A DNA stretch of 33,315 nucleotides, taken from positions 1 to 33,315 of the forward strand of contig JAIXPU010000095.1 of the NCBI GenBank assembly GCA_027486075.1, read 5' to 3'. Of the stretch, positions 24,729 to 32,925 are shown piece after piece. The notes under the pieces are model-generated. The model made no database searches. It saw nothing but the letters and a program-made list of their open reading frames with translations, and had not been told where the DNA came from. The translations under genes were made by a program, and so were the position numbers. The DNA is from Streptomycetaceae bacterium. GTDB taxonomy: Bacteria > Actinomycetota > Actinomycetes > Nanopelagicales > Nanopelagicaceae. The stretch's first letter is position 1. Every line of letters starts with the position of its first letter.

Positions 24729-25568
24729 TTAGTTAGGTTCGTCGCCCTCGGCAGGTTCTTCAGCCTTCTTGCCAAACATAATTTCATCCCATGAAGGAAC
24801 CTTCGCGCGCGCTGTGATTCCATCTTGCGCATCAGCAACTGATGGCGTTTCGCGAATGACAGCTAAGCGGGGAGTCTCTGGCTTCTCTTCTACCGGTTCA
24901 AAGAGATCTGCAATACGTGGAATATCGCGTACTGGATCTTCGATGCGAGATGGGTGGGTTGGTTCAGAGTGGATAATCGCAGTTGCAGTTGGGCGTGGTG
25001 CGAGCTCTTCATCTAATAACCATGCGCCATTGCCATCAGTTGCTTCGAGTGCGCGCCGTGCCATATCAAAGTTCCACGTTGCAACGCCTGATCCATCACG
25101 GTTAGGAAAGTGCAGCTCGATATGCCAGATGCCATCTGGTAGTCGCCAGGTATTCCAAGAAATTTGATCGGTATCTACTCCGCGCGGAGATAACTTAGCT
25201 AGAACTACATCGCTAAAAGTGAGATCGCTGCGATAGGCATCTTTACGCATCACCAATTCACGTGCGCGATCTAAGATGTATTCGCGCTCTTGCATAATCG
25301 GACCTGAGAAACGTTCTACCTTTTCAACGGTAATATGTCCTTCACGAGCGACTTGTTCAAAACTTTCACCAGCGCGCAGACGACGCTGAATCTCTTTTAC
25401 TGACATGGTTTCGCTGGAATCAACTGCTGGCACTGAGGTAAGTCGTGGTTGATTTACTGTCGCGCGCAAATTGTCGCTGATGCGCACTGAGTAGCTGTTG
25501 CCTTCGTTATCTACGAGCGCAAGATGGTTGCCATCTTCGGTCTTACCGGTCAGACGGAGTTCGCTCAT
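24729..25568 (-). CDS. sepH: SepH, FtsZ-stimulating division protein (DUF3071)
   Basis: SepH is an actinobacterial protein that binds FtsZ and promotes its assembly. The N-terminal DUF3071 part (residues 1-170) is clear: MSELRLTGKTEDGNHLALVDNEG, then the helix-turn-helix MSVKEIQRRLRAGESFEQVARE, and later LVMRKDAYRSD and WHIELHF. The C-terminal part is a Pro/Glu-rich linker ending in the conserved VPSWDEIMFG. At 279 residues it is shorter than Streptomyces SepH, the loss being in the linker. ATG 25568 was chosen; the longer open frame upstream is basic and unlike the family. TATTCT at -13 to -8 suggests a leaderless start. It diverges from the inositol-monophosphatase gene. Confidence 0.93.
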   Translation of the reverse strand: MSELRLTGKTEDGNHLALVDNEGNSYSVRISDNLRATVNQPRLTSVPAVDSSETMSVKEIQRRLRAGESFEQVAREGHITVEKVERFSGPIMQEREYILDRARELVMRKDAYRSDLTFSDVVLAKLSPRGVDTDQISWNTWRLPDGIWHIELHFPNRDGSGVATWNFDMARRALEATDGNGAWLLDEELAPRPTATAIIHSEPTHPSRIEDPVRDIPRIADLFEPVEEKPETPRLAVIRETPSVADAQDGITARAKVPSWDEIMFGKKAEEPAEGDEPN

Positions 25569-25630
25569 AGGGGTGAGAATAACTGATGAGGCGGTGATTT
25601 TTCGAGAGGAAGACCCTCTAGACTTCAGAT

Positions 25631-26395
25631 ATGTACGCCGAACTGCTCGAATTAGCGCGAAAAGTTGGCCACGACGCTGGCGCCCTCTTGATGGAACGCC
25701 CACCGGCATTTGAAATTGAATCCAAATCCACCGCCATCGATATCGCAACACAGATGGATAAGAAAGCTGAAAAATTCATCATGGAATCACTGCTCGCTGC
25801 TCGACCAGATGATGGAATCATTGGAGAAGAAGGATCATCGGTAGAGAGTAAATCTGGAATTACCTGGGTAATCGATCCACTCGATGGCACTGTCAATTAC
25901 TTTTATGGGCTACCCGGCTGGAATGTTTCCATTGCAGCTAAAGATAAAGATGGCTCTGTTGTGGGCGTAGTCACCGCTCCCACCATTAACTCCACCTGGT
26001 GGGCAACGCGCGGCGGTGGTGCTTTCTATAACGGCCATCAGATTCATTGCAATGATCCCATTGCTTTAGATCGCGCTTTGATTGCAACTGGTTTTCAATA
26101 CGATGTCGCACACCGCACAACGCAGATGACAGATCTTGCCAAGCTAGTTCCACTCGTTCGCGATCTCAGACGAAATGGCGCAGCCGCGGTGGATCTCTGT
26201 CATGTCGCCATGGGCGCACTCGATGGGTATTACGAAGCAGGTTTGAAGGAATGGGATTGGGCAGCTGGGGGATTGGTGGCAACTGAAGCCGGAGCTCGCT
26301 TTGTTCAATATGGCCAAGAGCCGCTACGCACCACCTTGTCGGCAGGGCCGACCCTGCACGGCCATCTCGCCTCACTTCTCGGCTTCACAGCCTGA
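25631..26395 (+). CDS. inositol monophosphatase family protein
   Basis: A 254-residue magnesium-dependent phosphatase of the inositol monophosphatase fold. Metal residues are seen in IIGEEGSS, WVIDPLDGTVNY and WDWAAGGLVATEAG, all complete. In Actinobacteria members hydrolyse inositol phosphate, histidinol phosphate or fructose bisphosphate; the sequence alone does not decide. The start ATG at 25631 has no Shine-Dalgarno sequence close by (GAGAGGA lies 21 bases upstream); TAGACT at 25619-25624 lies 6 bases before it, suggesting a leaderless start. A terminator-like hairpin follows its stop before rplS. Confidence 0.92.
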   Translation: MYAELLELARKVGHDAGALLMERPPAFEIESKSTAIDIATQMDKKAEKFIMESLLAARPDDGIIGEEGSSVESKSGITWVIDPLDGTVNYFYGLPGWNVSIAAKDKDGSVVGVVTAPTINSTWWATRGGGAFYNGHQIHCNDPIALDRALIATGFQYDVAHRTTQMTDLAKLVPLVRDLRRNGAAAVDLCHVAMGALDGYYEAGLKEWDWAAGGLVATEAGARFVQYGQEPLRTTLSAGPTLHGHLASLLGFTA

Positions 26396-26403
26396 TAAGT
26401 CCC

Positions 26404-26439
26404 GCGTAAAAAGGGCGATTTACGCTCGAGCCCCCTTTT
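26404..26439 (+). terminator. terminator-like region with two competing stems
   Basis: AAAAGGG (26409-26415) can pair with CCCTTTT (26433-26439) as a terminator-like stem ending in T residues. A second stem, GCGTAAA (26404-26410) with TTTACGC (26419-26425), shares bases with it, so only one can form at a time. The region lies 8 bases after the inositol-monophosphatase stop and 68 bases before rplS. Confidence 0.45.
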
Positions 26440-26449
26440 GTGGCAAGAT
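26420..26449 (+). promoter_or_regulatory. candidate rplS promoter
   Basis: TTACGC (26420-26425) and CAAGAT (26444-26449), 18 bases apart, sit within TGGCAAGATACG and would start a transcript about 50 bases before the rplS ATG. The match is moderate. The boxes overlap the terminator-like stem, so the end of one unit and the start of the next share bases. Confidence 0.4.
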
Positions 26450-26506
26450 ACGCAGTCTGCGCGGACATATCCGTGCTTGATAGATAAGTAACGAACAGGA
26501 ATCACC

Positions 26507-27061
26507 ATGAATATTCTCGACGTAGTAGATGCTGCCTCACTCCGCAAGGACATCCCACAGTTCCGCGCAGGCGATGAGCTCAAGATCCATGTTCGCGTTA
26601 TCGAAGGTAGCAAGTCACGTCTTCAGGTCTTCCAGGGAATCGTTATCGGTCGCCAAGGCGACGGAGTCCGCGAAACTTTCACAATCCGTAAGGTCTCTTA
26701 CGGCGTTGGCGTAGAGCGCACATTCCCAGTTCACACGCCAGTTATCGAAAAGATTGAACTTGTCACAAAGGGCGATGTTCGTCGCGCGAAGCTCTACTAC
26801 CTCCGTGATCTCCGCGGTAAGGCTGCAAAGATTCGCGAAAAGCGCGATGGCATTGTTGGTTACGGCGATGGAATCCTTTCAACACCGGTGTCCGAACCAG
26901 AGACAAAGATTGCTGAGTCCGAGGTTCCAGCTCAAGTTGCGATTACAGAAGACGTTGCTGTAGCGGATGTCGTCGAAGCACCAGTTGCTGAGGCAGTTGC
27001 AGAAGAGGCTCCAGTTGCAGAAGCTGCTGAGACTTCAGACGAAGCCACCGAGAACAAGTAA
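26507..27061 (+). CDS. rplS: 50S ribosomal protein L19 with acidic C-terminal extension
   Basis: L19 sits at the interface of the ribosomal subunits. Residues 1-118 are the normal protein: DIPQFRAGDELKIHVRVIEG, RLQVFQGIVIGRQGDG, TIRKVSYGVGVERTFPVH and YYLRDLRGKAAKIREK. About 65 extra residues follow, made almost only of Ala, Glu, Val, Pro and Thr (for example EAPVAEAVAEEAPVAEAA), giving 184 instead of the usual 115-120. AGGAA 8 bases before the ATG supports the start. It heads the lepB-rnhB cluster, usual in Actinobacteria. Confidence 0.96.
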   Translation: MNILDVVDAASLRKDIPQFRAGDELKIHVRVIEGSKSRLQVFQGIVIGRQGDGVRETFTIRKVSYGVGVERTFPVHTPVIEKIELVTKGDVRRAKLYYLRDLRGKAAKIREKRDGIVGYGDGILSTPVSEPETKIAESEVPAQVAITEDVAVADVVEAPVAEAVAEEAPVAEAAETSDEATENK

Positions 27062-27075
27062 CCTTAAAACTACTC

Positions 27076-27723
27076 ATGTCACGTAAGGGCTCAGTCCTTC
27101 GTGAGTTCCCGATTCTTGTAATCGTTGCGCTCGCAGTATCTCTTGTCATCAAATCTTTCCTTGTGCAGTTCTTCTATATCCCATCTGGGTCTATGGAGAA
27201 CACGCTGCAGATTAATGATCGAGTCGCAGTCAACAAGATTCCATTTATCTCAAAATCAATCGACCGCGGCGATGTCGTAGTTTTCCGCGATCCCTCAAAC
27301 TGGTTACCAGAGCCATATGCCGATAATCAAAATAAAGTGATTGCAAAGATTAAAGAGGGTCTTGTGCTCGTTGGCGTTCTACCAAATCCAGCGAAGCAAT
27401 ACTTGGTTAAGCGCGTGATTGGCATTGCTGGCGATAACGTTGTTGGTAAAGATGGAATCGTCACAATCAACGGTAAAGAAACGACCGAGCCATATATCTT
27501 TGCAGGCAATAAGCCGAGCGAGCTAGATTTTAACGTCACTGTTCCAAAGGGAAAGATCTGGGTCATGGGCGATCACCGTGGAGCATCTGCTGACTCTCGC
27601 TACCACCAAGATGACGTCAACAATGGTTTCGTACCAGAATCTAAAGTAACTGGACGAGTCGTTGGAATCATCTGGCCAATTAAGAATGTTGGCACAGTCC
27701 CATCGCAAGATCCTCTCAAGTAA
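27076..27723 (+). CDS. lepB: signal peptidase I
   Basis: The membrane-bound serine protease (family S26) that removes signal peptides from exported proteins. It has one N-terminal membrane segment (residues about 12-32), the catalytic S39 in IPSGSMENTL, the catalytic K112 in YLVKRVIGIAGD, and the conserved end WVMGDHRGASADSR. Length, 215 residues, is normal. The ATG lies 14 bases after the rplS stop and has no Shine-Dalgarno sequence. The exported proteins at 5455-7932 and 10007-10747 are likely substrates, except the lipoprotein, which needs signal peptidase II. Confidence 0.95.
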   Translation: MSRKGSVLREFPILVIVALAVSLVIKSFLVQFFYIPSGSMENTLQINDRVAVNKIPFISKSIDRGDVVVFRDPSNWLPEPYADNQNKVIAKIKEGLVLVGVLPNPAKQYLVKRVIGIAGDNVVGKDGIVTINGKETTEPYIFAGNKPSELDFNVTVPKGKIWVMGDHRGASADSRYHQDDVNNGFVPESKVTGRVVGIIWPIKNVGTVPSQDPLK

Positions 27724-27735
27724 CTTTTCACTCTC

Positions 27736-28341
27736 ATGAAGGCAATCGAAGAACTTCTTCGTAACGCTGGAATTTCTCCCATCGCCGGAGTTGATGAAGC
27801 AGGACGCGGACCATGTGCGGGACCTCTCGTAGTTGCTGCTGTAATTCTCAAAGATCCTTTCGCTCCCGAGCTAGCGGCTGTTCGAGATTCGAAAGAAGTA
27901 CCAGAATCTAAACGAGAAGCGCTCTTTGATTTAATTATGGATGTCGCCGAAAGTATTTCAGTAATTATTGTGCCAGCTGCTGAGGTTGATGAACGTGGAG
28001 TACATGTTGCAAATCTTGATGGCATGCGCCGCGCAGTAAAGGGCTTGCAGATTGAACCTGCCTATGTGCTTACAGATGGTTATGCCATCGAAGGTTTAGC
28101 GATTCCTAATGTGGCTGTCTGGAAGGGCGACCAAGTAGTAACTGCAATAAGTGCCGCCTCCATCATCGCAAAGGTCACGCGTGATCGGATGATGATTGAA
28201 CTCGATGCTATCTACCCGCAGTATGGCTTTGCCCAACATAAGGGCTATATCACCGCAGTACATACAGCGGCCTTGAAAGAGCATGGGCCATGTGCAGAAC
28301 ATCGAAAGTCTTTTTCGAATATCGCTTCTCTTATGCGTTAG
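27736..28341 (+). CDS. rnhB: ribonuclease HII
   Basis: RNase HII cuts RNA in RNA/DNA hybrids and removes single ribonucleotides from DNA. The active-site start is clear: D20 and E21 in GVDEAGRGPCAGPLV. Further acidic residues lie in YVLTDGYAI and VTRDRMMIELD. The segment HKGYITAVHTAALKEHGPCAEHR, near the C-terminus, is typical of RnhB. Length is 201 residues. It lies 12 bases after lepB with no Shine-Dalgarno sequence and is probably cotranscribed with it. Confidence 0.95.
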   Translation: MKAIEELLRNAGISPIAGVDEAGRGPCAGPLVVAAVILKDPFAPELAAVRDSKEVPESKREALFDLIMDVAESISVIIVPAAEVDERGVHVANLDGMRRAVKGLQIEPAYVLTDGYAIEGLAIPNVAVWKGDQVVTAISAASIIAKVTRDRMMIELDAIYPQYGFAQHKGYITAVHTAALKEHGPCAEHRKSFSNIASLMR

Positions 28342-28402
28342 TTATACACAGCACCTAATTTTGCAGCCTCACTAATTGTTGAGGCGATTTACCCTGCCGC
28401 CC

Positions 28403-28789
28403 ATGGCGACAAGTACACGTAAGAAAACTCCAGGAAAAAAACAACGGCTCGGTGCCTTTGGTGAAGAAGCTATAGCGCAATACCTACTTTCACGCGGGGA
28501 TGAGATCCTTGAAAGAAATTGGCGGGTGCGAGAAGGCGAAATTGATTTAATCGCCCTTGGCGCAGATGGTCTCTTCCATTTTGTTGAGGTAAAGACGCGC
28601 AGCTCTCTCGCCTTTGGACATCCACTCGAAGCGATTAATAAGGATAAGGCGCACCGCATGCAACGCCTTGCCTTGGCATGGCTGGCAACTCATGGCTGTT
28701 TGGGATGTGACTACACAATTGATGTTGCAGCAGTCCTCATCAACGCAGATAGTTCGCATACTCTCGAATATCGTGCGGCAATTTTATGA
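28403..28789 (+). CDS. YraN/UPF0102 family nuclease-fold protein
   Basis: A 128-residue protein of the YraN family, which has a restriction-endonuclease-like fold and an undefined role, possibly in DNA processing. The core is complete: LGAFGEEAIAQYLLSRGDEILERNWRV, GEIDLIA and FHFVEVKTRSS (the D and ExK residues of a PD-(D/E)xK site). ATG 28403 was chosen over TTG 28376 because TACCCT lies at -13 to -8 and the family starts here with a short basic tail. Its stop overlaps the yifB start by 4 bases (ATGA). The gap after rnhB is 61 bases, leaving room for its own promoter. Confidence 0.93.
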   Translation: MATSTRKKTPGKKQRLGAFGEEAIAQYLLSRGDEILERNWRVREGEIDLIALGADGLFHFVEVKTRSSLAFGHPLEAINKDKAHRMQRLALAWLATHGCLGCDYTIDVAAVLINADSSHTLEYRAAIL

Positions 28790-30306
28790 GTATCGGTCGT
28801 ACTGAATCGGTAGCGCTTTTGGGGCTTTCTGGCAGCGTCGTTGAAATTGAAGTTGATATTGCTGATGGACTCCCTGGTTTCTCACTATTGGGTCTACCTG
28901 ATGCGGCGCTCTCTGAATCTCGTGATCGAGTGCGCGCTGCGCTGACCAACTGCAGTGAGGCATGGCCCAATAAGAAAGTCACCGTCTCGCTCTCGCCCGC
29001 CTGGTTACCAAAGAGCGGTTCTGGCTTTGATCTCTCAATCGCACTGGCGCTGCTCATCGCTCAGGAAACGTTGCCTCAAGCGCCTTTTCTGCATACAACA
29101 ATCTTGGGGGAACTTGCACTCGACGGAAAGATTCGTGCAGTTCGCGGTGTTCTTCCTGCGCTCATCGCTGCTTATAAAGCGGGCATACGTCGTGCCATCG
29201 TGCCAACGGCTAATCGAGCAGAGGCGCAGTTAATGAGTGCGATGGAGGTCCTTACCTTTGCCACACTTCATGAAGTTCTCATGTGGGCGCGCACTGGAGT
29301 TACGCCACAGGCACAAGAGCTCGATCTCGAAGTAGATGACTCATCGAGTTATTTAGATTTTGCCGATGTCGCAGGGCAGAGCAAAGCTCGACAAGCCGCC
29401 GAGATAGCTGCCAGTGGGGGACATCATCTACTTCTCATCGGTCCACCCGGTGCTGGCAAGACGATGATTGCATCGCGAATTCCAACAATCTTGCCTGAGT
29501 TAGATCTGGAACAGGCGCTAGAAGTAACGGCGGTGCACTCGATCTCTGGCGGTCTTGGTGATCGTTCGCCTATGTCGCGACTTGCCCCGATTATTTCGCC
29601 ACATCACACTGCATCACGCGTTGCCATCGTCGGCGGAGGTTCACACATTATTAAGCCAGGTGCATGCAGCTTGGCACACCACGGAGTCCTCTTTATCGAT
29701 GAAGCACCTGAATGCGCAGTGGGAGTTTTAGATTCACTCCGTCAGCCACTTGAATCTGGCACCATCACAATTACCCGAAGCGTTGGCAATATAACTTTTC
29801 CAGCGTACTTTCTCTTAGTACTTGCCGCCAACCCCTGCCCATGTGGCAAATTCATCGGTAAAGGTCGCGCCTGCACCTGCACATCTATTCAAGTGAGGCG
29901 TTACCTTGGCAAACTCTCTGGTCCACTTATGGATCGAATTGATATGCGAGTTATCGTCGAGCCAGTTGGCAGAGTAGAAATGGCGCAGACCGAGCTTGGT
30001 GAATCCAGCTCAGTAATTCGCCAGCGCGTTATCGCAGCGCGTGCAGCAGCCGCTGCCCGATTTGCAGATCAGCCTTGGAAACTCAATGCACAGATACCAG
30101 CACGCGAACTTCGCAATACCTACAAGCCAGAGCGAGCTGCTATGAACTTTTTACATGATGAGTTAGATCGCGAACGCTTGACTGCACGTGGACTCCACAA
30201 GGTCATTCGTCTTTCTTGGACTTTGGCTGATTTAAGCAAGCATGAAACTCCAACGCTTGCCGATGTGCAGCGAGCTTATGCACTTCGCGAGGGCTCAGAG
30301 CTATGA
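28786..30306 (+). CDS. YifB/ComM-type AAA+ ATPase (magnesium chelatase-like)
   Basis: A 506-residue member of the YifB/ComM family; in competent bacteria ComM is a helicase that extends branch migration during transformation. The N-terminal ChlI-like (Lon-protease-fold) domain covers residues 1-170. Walker A GPPGAGKT lies near 219-226, Walker B is GVLFIDEAPE, and a possible zinc-binding loop is NPCPCGKFIGKGRACTCT. The C-terminal helical part (ARELRNTYKPE onward) is complete. It overlaps yraN at its start and dprA at its end by 4 bases each, so the three are coupled. Confidence 0.95.
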   Translation: MSIGRTESVALLGLSGSVVEIEVDIADGLPGFSLLGLPDAALSESRDRVRAALTNCSEAWPNKKVTVSLSPAWLPKSGSGFDLSIALALLIAQETLPQAPFLHTTILGELALDGKIRAVRGVLPALIAAYKAGIRRAIVPTANRAEAQLMSAMEVLTFATLHEVLMWARTGVTPQAQELDLEVDDSSSYLDFADVAGQSKARQAAEIAASGGHHLLLIGPPGAGKTMIASRIPTILPELDLEQALEVTAVHSISGGLGDRSPMSRLAPIISPHHTASRVAIVGGGSHIIKPGACSLAHHGVLFIDEAPECAVGVLDSLRQPLESGTITITRSVGNITFPAYFLLVLAANPCPCGKFIGKGRACTCTSIQVRRYLGKLSGPLMDRIDMRVIVEPVGRVEMAQTELGESSSVIRQRVIAARAAAAARFADQPWKLNAQIPARELRNTYKPERAAMNFLHDELDRERLTARGLHKVIRLSWTLADLSKHETPTLADVQRAYALREGSEL

Positions 30307-31160
30307 ACGTTACTGCTCAACGCCTAGCGCTAATGGCAGCAATTGAACCAGGTACACACTTCTGGACTCGAGAAATCTTGAGCCATGGAGTCGAAGAAGT
30401 CCACGCCAGAATTATTGGGCGAGCATATGACCCGATTAAATATGCCAACATCATCGATAAAGTGAGTAACTTCAACCCGGAAAGCGAATTCTCTAAAATC
30501 TCTGCTGCAGGTGCACATCTACTTACCCCTGAAGACATTGATTGGCCAATTCGCGTTGATGATCTGGAATCTCCGCCGATTGCGCTAATTGTTAAGGGGC
30601 GCAGAGATCTCTTTACCAACCCTTCCCTTGCCATCGTTGGTACCCGCAATCCGACTCCGTATGGAACCCGTATCGCAGGTGATTTTGCCGCCGGTTTTGT
30701 TGATCGCGAATGGGACATCATCAGTGGAGGCGCTTACGGCATTGATTCAGCGGCGCATCGCGGCGCTTTAGTCGCCGAAGGTCGCACCATTGCAGTTATT
30801 GCATCAGGAATTGATACACCTTATCCATCAGGTAACTCTCGCCTCTTCGATGAAATCTGCGAGAACGGAGCAATTATTAGTGAGGTAGTACCCGGAGTTC
30901 CTGCGCTGCCACATCGTTTTCTAACACGCAATCGCATTATTGCAGCGCTCTCGCAGAGCACGCTGGTGGTGGAAGCAGCATTTCGGAGCGGATCACTTCG
31001 CACCGCTCGAGATGCGGCTCAATTGCTGCGACCGGTGATGGCGATACCTGGTCCAATAAATTCACCTTCATCTGAAGGCTGCCATCGCCTGATTGGCGAG
31101 AGAGCTGCCGAACTTGTGACATCTGTTGCCGATGCTTGCGAATTGATATCAGCTCTTTAG
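30303..31160 (+). CDS. dprA: DNA processing protein A (DprA/Smf)
   Basis: DprA protects incoming single-stranded DNA and loads RecA during natural transformation. The Rossmann-fold core starts near residue 105 (LAIVGTRNPTPYGTRIA), with ISGGAYGIDSAAHRGAL, TIAVIASGIDTPYPSGN and FLTRNRIIAALSQSTLVVEA. An N-terminal helical part of about 100 residues precedes it. It ends at 285 residues, soon after the core, without the C-terminal winged-helix domain found in some longer members. The start overlaps the yifB stop by 4 bases. No other DNA-uptake genes are in the window. Confidence 0.94.
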   Translation: MNVTAQRLALMAAIEPGTHFWTREILSHGVEEVHARIIGRAYDPIKYANIIDKVSNFNPESEFSKISAAGAHLLTPEDIDWPIRVDDLESPPIALIVKGRRDLFTNPSLAIVGTRNPTPYGTRIAGDFAAGFVDREWDIISGGAYGIDSAAHRGALVAEGRTIAVIASGIDTPYPSGNSRLFDEICENGAIISEVVPGVPALPHRFLTRNRIIAALSQSTLVVEAAFRSGSLRTARDAAQLLRPVMAIPGPINSPSSEGCHRLIGERAAELVTSVADACELISAL

Positions 31161-31192
31161 GTTCTTCATCGATGTAATGAGAGAATAAGCCC

Positions 31193-32110
31193 ATGAGTAA
31201 TTTCCGTTCTGGGTTTGTCGCCATTGTCGGCCGCCCAAATACTGGAAAATCAACTCTCATTAACGCTCTTGTGGGTAGCAAGATTGCAATTACATCTCCG
31301 CACCCAAACACCACCCGCCATGCCATTCGCGGCATCGTCAATAACGAGGCCTATCAAGCTGTACTGGTTGATACCCCAGGAATTCATAAGCCCAAAACCC
31401 TTCTTGGATTTCGGCTTAACGCGGTTGTGAATCAGAGTTTAGATTCTGTCGATATCGTGATGATGTGCCTACCTGCCGATGAGACCTCAGGCGCGGGAGA
31501 TATTTTTCTAGCAGCTGAAATTGCTAAGTACCCACGGGCCAAGAAGTTTGCGCTTGTGACTAAGACAGATTTAGTCTCCAAGAAGAATTTAGCTACGCGA
31601 CTGCTAGGCGTCAATGAGCTAGCTCAAGGATTTACATGGGATGAGATTGTGCCTATTTCGGCAGCTGTCCACGATCAGATTAATCTCCTCGAAAAGTTAA
31701 TTGGAGATGCGCTCCCTGAAGGCCCAGCTTTCTATCCAACGGATATGAAGAGCGATCAGAATATTCAACAGCTGATCTGCGAACTCATTCGCGAGGCAGC
31801 CCTGCGTGATGCGCGTGAAGAGTTGCCGCACTCGATTATGGTCACCATTGATGAGATGGCAGAACGTGATGAAAAGGGCAGCCGCCCATTCTTTGATATC
31901 CATGCAACTATCCATGTTGAGCGCGATTCGCAGACTGGAATCTTGCTTGGACATAAAGGTGAACGCCTCAAAGATATTGGTACACGCGCCCGTAAAGATA
32001 TTGAGCGCGAACTCGGAGCTAGGATTTTTCTAGGCTTACATGTGAAAGTCTCTAAAGAATGGCAGCGCGATCCTAAGTTGCTAGAACGACTTGGATTTAC
32101 TGAGCGCTGA
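31193..32110 (+). CDS. era: GTPase Era
   Basis: Era is a GTPase that binds the 3' end of 16S rRNA and helps assemble the small ribosomal subunit. G1 is GRPNTGKST (residues 13-21), G3 DTPG in VLVDTPGIHKPK, and G4 TKTD near 122-125. The C-terminal KH domain contains GHKGERLKDIGTRARKDIERELG and ends LHVKVSKEWQRDPKLLERLGF. Length, 305 residues, is normal. The start has GAGAG about 10 bases upstream and GAGAAT at -12 to -7. Its 3' end overlaps the convergent uppP gene by 14 bases. Confidence 0.97.
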   Translation: MSNFRSGFVAIVGRPNTGKSTLINALVGSKIAITSPHPNTTRHAIRGIVNNEAYQAVLVDTPGIHKPKTLLGFRLNAVVNQSLDSVDIVMMCLPADETSGAGDIFLAAEIAKYPRAKKFALVTKTDLVSKKNLATRLLGVNELAQGFTWDEIVPISAAVHDQINLLEKLIGDALPEGPAFYPTDMKSDQNIQQLICELIREAALRDAREELPHSIMVTIDEMAERDEKGSRPFFDIHATIHVERDSQTGILLGHKGERLKDIGTRARKDIERELGARIFLGLHVKVSKEWQRDPKLLERLGFTER

Positions 32111-32906
32111 TTGCTCCTGTTGCCAGGGCGATAAGTAGGACGCTACCAAGGGCAACGCGATAGATAACAAAAGGCATGAAGCTCTTTGTCGCGATGTATT
32201 TCATCAACCAAGCAATGACTGCATAGCCAACAAAGAAAGCTGTGACGGTGGCGGCGAATATCTCTGGAAGTGAATAGACCGATGAAGCGTCTTCGCTGAC
32301 CGCCGCCTGTAGTTGATAGAAACCGCTACCGAAGACGGCGGGAAGGGCTAACAAGAATGAGTAACGCAGAGCAGCTTCTCGTTTGTAACCGAGGATTCGA
32401 CCGAAGGCGATAGTGGCACCTGACCGTGAAACACCTGGAATAAGTGCCAGCGCTTGGGCAAATCCATAGCCGATTCCATCGCGTACATTGAGTTGGGCAA
32501 GAACCTTTTCATTCTTGCCAACGTAATCCGCTAAACCGAGGATAAGTCCAAAGACAATCAGCATCGAGGCCACAATCCATAGAGCTCTAAAGTTATTGGT
32601 GATGTAGGACTCGCCAAAGTAACCCAGCACAACAATAGGAAGAGTGCCGATGATGATGAGGTTTCCGAGTCGCGCTTCAGGTGAACCATCGCGCTTAAAC
32701 CAGGCTTTTGCGATTGAAAGAATATCTCTGCGGAAGTAGAGCAAGACGGCGAGTTCGGTGCCGATCTGGGAGATGGCGGTGAAGGCGGCTCCAGGATCTT
32801 TAGCGCTCGGGAGAAATTCTCCGGTGATACGAATATGAGCGCTGGAAGAGATTGGTAGAAATTCAGTAAGGCCCTGAATTAATCCTAAGAAGATAGCTTC
32901 AAGCAT
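32097..32906 (-). CDS. uppP: undecaprenyl-diphosphatase (bacitracin resistance protein)
   Basis: A membrane enzyme that removes a phosphate from undecaprenyl pyrophosphate, recycling the lipid carrier for cell-wall synthesis; it gives some bacitracin tolerance. The two active-site motifs are present: GLTEFLPISSSAHIRI (residues 12-27) and PGVSRSGATI in the middle, plus several hydrophobic segments. Length, 269 residues, is normal. GATACT at -12 to -7 before the ATG is a one-mismatch -10 candidate, and no Shine-Dalgarno sequence is evident. The EamA gene lies 19 bases upstream in the same direction. Confidence 0.96.
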   Translation of the reverse strand: MLEAIFLGLIQGLTEFLPISSSAHIRITGEFLPSAKDPGAAFTAISQIGTELAVLLYFRRDILSIAKAWFKRDGSPEARLGNLIIIGTLPIVVLGYFGESYITNNFRALWIVASMLIVFGLILGLADYVGKNEKVLAQLNVRDGIGYGFAQALALIPGVSRSGATIAFGRILGYKREAALRYSFLLALPAVFGSGFYQLQAAVSEDASSVYSLPEIFAATVTAFFVGYAVIAWLMKYIATKSFMPFVIYRVALGSVLLIALATGAISAQ

Positions 32907-32925
32907 GGCGGAAGTATCTCAAGAT

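Noticed and set aside
24729..25751. Longer sepH frame starting at 25751
   Set aside because: The extra 61 residues are Arg/Trp-rich, run opposite the conserved start of the phosphatase gene and do not match SepH; ATG 25568 fits the family.
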